Positions 6,954 through 10,459 of a stretch of 10,459 bases of DNA are shown in pieces (position 1 is the first letter of the stretch; each line of letters begins with the position of its first letter). This stretch comes from Cytophagaceae bacterium (lineage in GTDB: Bacteria > Bacteroidota > Bacteroidia > Cytophagales > Spirosomataceae). Position numbers and translations under genes: made by a program. The DNA is taken from assembly GCA_027485075.1 (NCBI GenBank), contig JAIXRT010000260.1, forward strand, positions 1-10,459, read 5' to 3'. The notes under the pieces are model-generated. The model had not been told where the DNA came from and did no database searches. It was given only the letters and a program-made list of their open reading frames with translations.

Positions 6954-7718
6954 ATGGTCGTTCCGTATAAAAACCAGAACAAGGGCAAGAAAGAGCAAGT
7001 TGCCGACATGTTCAATTCCATCTCGCCTAAGTACGATTTCTTAAATCACTTATTGAGTGGGGGAATTGATATCATCTGGCGCAAAAAGGCCATCAAATTA
7101 CTGAAAGATAAAGGGATTAAAAGTGTACTCGACATCGCCACCGGAACCGGAGATTTCGCGATCGAAGCGCTCAAAATAAATCCCGACAAGATTGTGGGCG
7201 TAGACATCTCCGCCGGTATGCTTGCATTCGGGAAAGAGAAAATCAAAAAACTAGGTTTAGAAGACAAGATCACCCTACAAATGGGGGATTCCGAAAAACT
7301 ACCCTTTTCAGACAATAGTTTCGATGCCATCATCGTTAGTTTTGGGGTGCGTAATTATGAGAATTTAGAAAAAGGCTTAACGGATATGTTGCGGGTATTG
7401 AAACCAGATGGCTATTGTTTGATTTTGGAATTCTCAAATCCGCGAAGCTTTCCAATGAAGCAATTGTATTCGTTTTACTCAAATTACTGTTTACCGATTT
7501 TAGGCAAGCTTATTTCAAAAGATCCAGCTGCCTATACTTATTTACCTGAATCCGTTGAAGCATTCCCTGATGGACCCAATTTCATCTCCATTTATGAGAA
7601 AGTGGGATTTGTTAAAACTAATTGGATTCCGATGACGGGTGGCATTTGCTCCATTTATTTGGGTAGAAAAGCACCTAAAGTTAAAGCACCCAAAACCCAA
7701 AAACTTGAGACGGCATAA
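6954..7718 (+). CDS. menG: Demethylmenaquinone methyltransferase (MenG/UbiE)
   Basis: A 254-residue SAM-dependent C-methyltransferase that makes menaquinone from demethylmenaquinone at the membrane. UbiE signature 1 is visible as YDFLNHLLSGGIDIIWRKKA (27-46), the SAM-binding motif I as VLDIATGTGD (58-67), the acidic loop as GVDIS (82-86), and signature 2 around RVLKPDGYCLILEFSNP (147-163). The C-terminal TGGICSIYLG (228-237) is also typical. Bacteroidota use menaquinone, so the MenG role is preferred over ubiquinone synthesis. After the core there is a lysine-rich tail (PKVKAPKTQKLETA) of no known role, partly overlapping the start of the porT-like gene. The pair ubiE/menG-porT is, as far as I recall, also seen in other Bacteroidota. 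Confidence 0.95.
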   Translation: MVVPYKNQNKGKKEQVADMFNSISPKYDFLNHLLSGGIDIIWRKKAIKLLKDKGIKSVLDIATGTGDFAIEALKINPDKIVGVDISAGMLAFGKEKIKKLGLEDKITLQMGDSEKLPFSDNSFDAIIVSFGVRNYENLEKGLTDMLRVLKPDGYCLILEFSNPRSFPMKQLYSFYSNYCLPILGKLISKDPAAYTYLPESVEAFPDGPNFISIYEKVGFVKTNWIPMTGGICSIYLGRKAPKVKAPKTQKLETA

Positions 7719-8391
7719 ACTTATTTTTAGCCTATTGATCAGTTTGATTGCCTTTAGCGTGCATGCGCAAAAGAAAAAATATGTTCGGGTGTTTCACGAG
7801 TTCTACGATGAAAAACCACTGCATTTTGGGTTTTTATTTGGCTTTGGTTCCTCTAATTTTAACCTTAGTACAAATACAGAGTTACCCGGCGGAACCTACT
7901 TATATTCCCCACGAAATTTTGGATTTCAAATTGGCGGTCTAGCCAACTATTCCCTCAATCCACACTGGGAAGTAAAATCAGGCGTAAACATTGCCTTGTA
8001 TGATCGGCAGTTAAGTTTAGATGCAGGCGGTGCGGTGCCAGAAGTATTAACACGTGAGTCAACTTGGCTTGAAATCCCTGCGCTCATTAAATACCGCTCC
8101 ATCCGACGCAAAAATCACCGTGTTTATATGATTGGAGGATTGAAATTTGGCGTAGAGGCCAATGTCAAGAAAAAGAGTTCAGCGTTATCAACAAACACGG
8201 CAGATTTATCCCTGGAATATGGATTTGGGCTAGAGCAATTCTTTCAGTTTTTTAAGTTTACCCCAGAGATTCGATTTTCACATGGGTTGGTCAACATGTA
8301 TTCTGATCCCGGAAGAGCGGGTACGCCATGGTATAAAAATGTCAATAATCTCAAAACGCATACCGTAAGTTTGATCATCAACTTTGAATAG
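7705..8391 (+). CDS. porT: PorT-like outer membrane beta-barrel protein (type IX secretion system)
   Basis: A 228-residue exported protein that resembles PorT (SprT in gliding flavobacteria), an outer-membrane barrel needed for type IX secretion. The usual PorT pattern after the signal peptide is present: a short segment followed by EKPLHFGFLFGFGSSNF (about 36-52 here), then alternating beta strands, and a final strand THTVSLIINFE typical of barrels. I chose the TTG at 7705 as start. It gives MRRHKLIFSLLISLIAFSVHAQ, a textbook signal peptide cut after VHA. The ATG at 7639 in the same frame would add 22 polar residues and overlap menG by 80 bases. With TTG the overlap is 14 bases. No ATG exists near the signal peptide. 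Other PorT-family (beta-barrel, OMP_b-brl_2) proteins look similar, so the T9SS assignment is likely but not certain. Confidence 0.75.
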   Translation: MRRHKLIFSLLISLIAFSVHAQKKKYVRVFHEFYDEKPLHFGFLFGFGSSNFNLSTNTELPGGTYLYSPRNFGFQIGGLANYSLNPHWEVKSGVNIALYDRQLSLDAGGAVPEVLTRESTWLEIPALIKYRSIRRKNHRVYMIGGLKFGVEANVKKKSSALSTNTADLSLEYGFGLEQFFQFFKFTPEIRFSHGLVNMYSDPGRAGTPWYKNVNNLKTHTVSLIINFE

Positions 8392-9297
8392 CTAAGGCAA
8401 ATTCTTTCTGGCTTTGGCAGGATCAATGATCGTTTCTAAAGTAGAGACAGCTGAAACGCCAAACCAACCAGAACCCTGTAATTTTGAATTTTTATTCGTG
8501 TTCACGAGGTTCGTGGGAATATTCGCAGCCGGACGTGCAAAGAGTCCCGCATTGTTTAATTCCAAACGCGCCTGTGAGTAAAAACTGAATTGATCTAACG
8601 AAATAGAATACAGTTCTAAAGTAAGTCTGTCCTTAGCCACGTATAATTCAGGGTTAATAGCCCGGCGAATCGGTAGATTAAACATCAAACCATCTGTGCC
8701 TGAAACTTTTTGCAAAGCTGAGTCATAAAAAACCAATAAATCAGAGGTTGCATTAAAGAGTTTACCGTTTTTGTAAAACTTCAAGCGGTAGCAATTGCCC
8801 TCCCCTTTCAAATCATTTCCAAAAAACCGCGCCTCAAAGCCCTCCTCGGGCTTTCCTTCACCAGATTGACCCGGATTTGCGGTAGCTTTCTTATAGGCAA
8901 TTGAATCAATGGGCGGCACGGGATTCATTTTAGCCGACGCAATAAACGTATCCGTTCCCGTCTTAACTGTCAACTGGTAAGTCCGACCCACTTGGCCTAA
9001 TCGTATCGTTGAATCAGCAGGGGTCCAAACGTATACCCCTGGAGTTTGTGCACTTTCTACAAAGCGAAATTCATTTGTTGCATCATCCTTCACGATAACC
9101 TCAGCAGCTCGAATGGCAGGTGCAGGTCCATTGTCGAAAAAATCTTGCGAACGGGTTAATATGATTTTCTGAGCTCCTGGAAGATTCGTCAGGGTCGCTT
9201 CCACAACCAAAAAACGATCAGATGCTGGACTATCCAAAGTCACAACATCTTCGCAAGAGAAAAGCAATAATGATAAAAATAAAACGAGATAGCGCAT
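8392..9297 (-). CDS. DUF4249 family outer-membrane lipoprotein
   Basis: A 301-residue lipoprotein of the DUF4249 family. The start MRYLVLFLSLLLFSCEDVV is a lipoprotein signal with lipobox LFSC and Cys15 as the acylated residue. The family pattern follows: FLVVEATLTNLPGAQKIIL near the N terminus, ITLTRS-like strands, and mixed beta segments to the C terminus. DUF4249 genes in Bacteroidota are commonly located directly after a TonB-dependent receptor, and this one begins one base after the receptor's stop. A partner role at the cell surface, such as a ligand-binding lid or accessory protein, is inference. The reading frame extends 15 codons upstream to GTG or ATG-like starts, but these would overlap the receptor and bury the signal peptide, so the internal ATG is preferred. 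The stop abuts the stop of porT. Confidence 0.88.
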   Translation of the reverse strand: MRYLVLFLSLLLFSCEDVVTLDSPASDRFLVVEATLTNLPGAQKIILTRSQDFFDNGPAPAIRAAEVIVKDDATNEFRFVESAQTPGVYVWTPADSTIRLGQVGRTYQLTVKTGTDTFIASAKMNPVPPIDSIAYKKATANPGQSGEGKPEEGFEARFFGNDLKGEGNCYRLKFYKNGKLFNATSDLLVFYDSALQKVSGTDGLMFNLPIRRAINPELYVAKDRLTLELYSISLDQFSFYSQARLELNNAGLFARPAANIPTNLVNTNKNSKLQGSGWFGVSAVSTLETIIDPAKARKNLP

Positions 9298-9298
9298 C

Positions 9299-10459
9299 TT
9301 AAAACGTAAAATTATAGGTGACAGCCGGAACAAATGAACCAATGATAGATAATTGAACAGCCTCCGTTTTCATGGTATTCGTTTCATTAGGCTGCGTATA
9401 AATAGAGAACGGATTTCTTCGATTATAAACATTATAAACTGAAAACACCCACTCCGAAGAACCTTTACCAAATAAGGCTTTCTTGTTTTTCTTCGTGGCT
9501 GAAAAATCCAATCGATGGTAATCTGGAACCCGAATATTACCGCGCGTACCAGGTAACGTTTGCGGATAAGCAATTCCTTCATAAATGTATTTCTGCGAAG
9601 GTATCGAATAAGGCACGCCAGTTATGTAAGCAAAATTGGCCCCAAAAGACCATTTGGCCGACAACGCATATTGTCCTACTACATTTAACGTATGCGTTCG
9701 GTCATACCGATTCACATACCATTCACTATTGTTCAATCCTTCTATTAAACGCTCGGATCTGGCCAATGTATAACTAACCCAGCCTGTCAACTTACCCACA
9801 TTCTTTTTCACATAAAATTCAGCTCCATAAGCGCGACCTTTGCCAAAAAGTAAATCCTTTTCAAACAGGGGATTCAAAAACAAATTCGCCCGATCTGCAT
9901 AGTCAATCTGATTCTGCATTTCCTTATAATATACCTCGACAGAAGTCTCATAATCATTACCACTTTCTCCAAAATTCTTAAACAAACCTAAGGCTACTTG
10001 ATCCGCAATTTGAGGTTTAATGTTATTGGTAGACGATGTCCATACATCCAAAGGTGTCGATGCAGCCGTATTGGACATTAAATGAACATATTGCGCCAAG
10101 CGATTATAAGACGCCTTAAACGAAGAATTTTCCCCCACTTTCAAGTTCATCGCGAAACGCGGCTCCCAATTTCCATAATTCGCCACAGAGGCAGTTGGGG
10201 CAATTTGAATAGGCTTCAACGTAAATGAAGTCGGATTCTCAATACTTGCAGGCACTGCGATACGCTCATAATAAACGCCATCATCACTACGGTAATCATA
10301 ATTTGAATAGCGAATTCCATATTGAATAGAAAGACGAGGACTTATTTTCCATTCGTCCCCTACGTAGGCCGATAATTCCACCCCGCTTTTGTTTGACTGA
10401 CCAAACTCCCGTCTGTCCCCATTCGATGACGCAACCGCTTTACCTGGAGAAAATTGATA
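9299..10459 (-). CDS. TonB-dependent receptor, C-terminal half (N-terminal part beyond window)
   Basis: The minus strand is open from the right edge to a TAA at 9301-9299, giving 386 residues of the outer-membrane barrel. It is not a complete gene starting at 10381: that GTG is an internal valine, and the frame continues in coding style (GQSNKSG before VELSAYVGDEWK) to the window end. Barrel features include AYVGDEWKISPRLSIQYGIRYSNY-like strands, NLKVGENSSFKASYNRLAQYVHL, DRTHTLNVVGQYAL, YHRLDFSATKK, and a terminal strand VPAVTYNFTF ending in the aromatic beta-signal Phe. The plug domain, TonB box and signal peptide are not in the window. The protein would import a ligand such as a siderophore, glycan or metal using TonB energy; the substrate is not readable. 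It is co-transcribed with the DUF4249 lipoprotein gene. Confidence 0.93.
   Translation of the reverse strand, partial: YQFSPGKAVASSNGDRREFGQSNKSGVELSAYVGDEWKISPRLSIQYGIRYSNYDYRSDDGVYYERIAVPASIENPTSFTLKPIQIAPTASVANYGNWEPRFAMNLKVGENSSFKASYNRLAQYVHLMSNTAASTPLDVWTSSTNNIKPQIADQVALGLFKNFGESGNDYETSVEVYYKEMQNQIDYADRANLFLNPLFEKDLLFGKGRAYGAEFYVKKNVGKLTGWVSYTLARSERLIEGLNNSEWYVNRYDRTHTLNVVGQYALSAKWSFGANFAYITGVPYSIPSQKYIYEGIAYPQTLPGTRGNIRVPDYHRLDFSATKKNKKALFGKGSSEWVFSVYNVYNRRNPFSIYTQPNETNTMKTEAVQLSIIGSFVPAVTYNFTF

Noticed and set aside
7639..7704. Longer porT start at the ATG at 7639
   Set aside because: It overlaps menG by 80 bases and places 22 polar residues before a proper signal peptide.
9298..9342. 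Longer DUF4249 start 15 codons upstream
   Set aside because: It lies within the receptor's last codons and would place extra residues before a perfect lipoprotein signal; the ATG at 9297-9295 is better.
10379..10381. GTG as the start of the TonB-dependent receptor gene
   Set aside because: The frame stays open to the window edge and the visible part is only the C-terminal barrel, with no signal peptide or plug; the GTG is an internal valine.

Overview
The window looks like chromosomal DNA from a Bacteroidota bacterium, probably a Cytophagales/Spirosomaceae-type aerobe. The evidence is a TonB-dependent receptor followed directly by a DUF4249 lipoprotein, a PorT-like type IX secretion protein, a GIN-domain (DUF2807) protein, a PspC protein of Bacteroidota type, TTTG/TAnnTTTG-like promoter elements, and almost no Shine-Dalgarno sequences. 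The family or genus is inference. Coding density is very high and I see no mobile element, phage gene, RNA gene or CRISPR array.

Left part (1-1064): the 5' part of riboflavin synthase (ribE) runs off the left edge on the minus strand, divergent from a DUF1684 protein on the plus strand. Middle-left (1061-4600): a minus-strand operon in the order PadR-type regulator, 806-residue multidomain PspC membrane protein, then a secreted GIN-domain protein with SGAS repeats. The PspC protein itself ends in a GIN-like domain, so the operon encodes a membrane-tethered and a free version of the same fold under one small repressor. Upstream of padR a 27-bp near-perfect palindrome lies between and over the presumed -33 and -7 promoter elements, which is what an autorepressed PadR operon would look like. 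This module is the most interesting part of the window.

Middle-right (4747-8391): plus-strand genes for a histidine kinase without a neighbouring response regulator and an AEC-family permease (ATGA overlap), then a MenG/UbiE methyltransferase for menaquinone and a PorT-like outer-membrane protein. PorT most likely starts at a TTG inside the end of menG. Right part (8392-10459): a minus-strand pair, TonB-dependent receptor (N-terminal part beyond the right edge) and DUF4249 lipoprotein, separated by one base; together they probably form an outer-membrane uptake unit of unknown substrate.

Neighbouring transcription units are packed tightly: two convergent gene pairs meet with overlapping or abutting stop codons, leaving no room for separate intergenic terminators.
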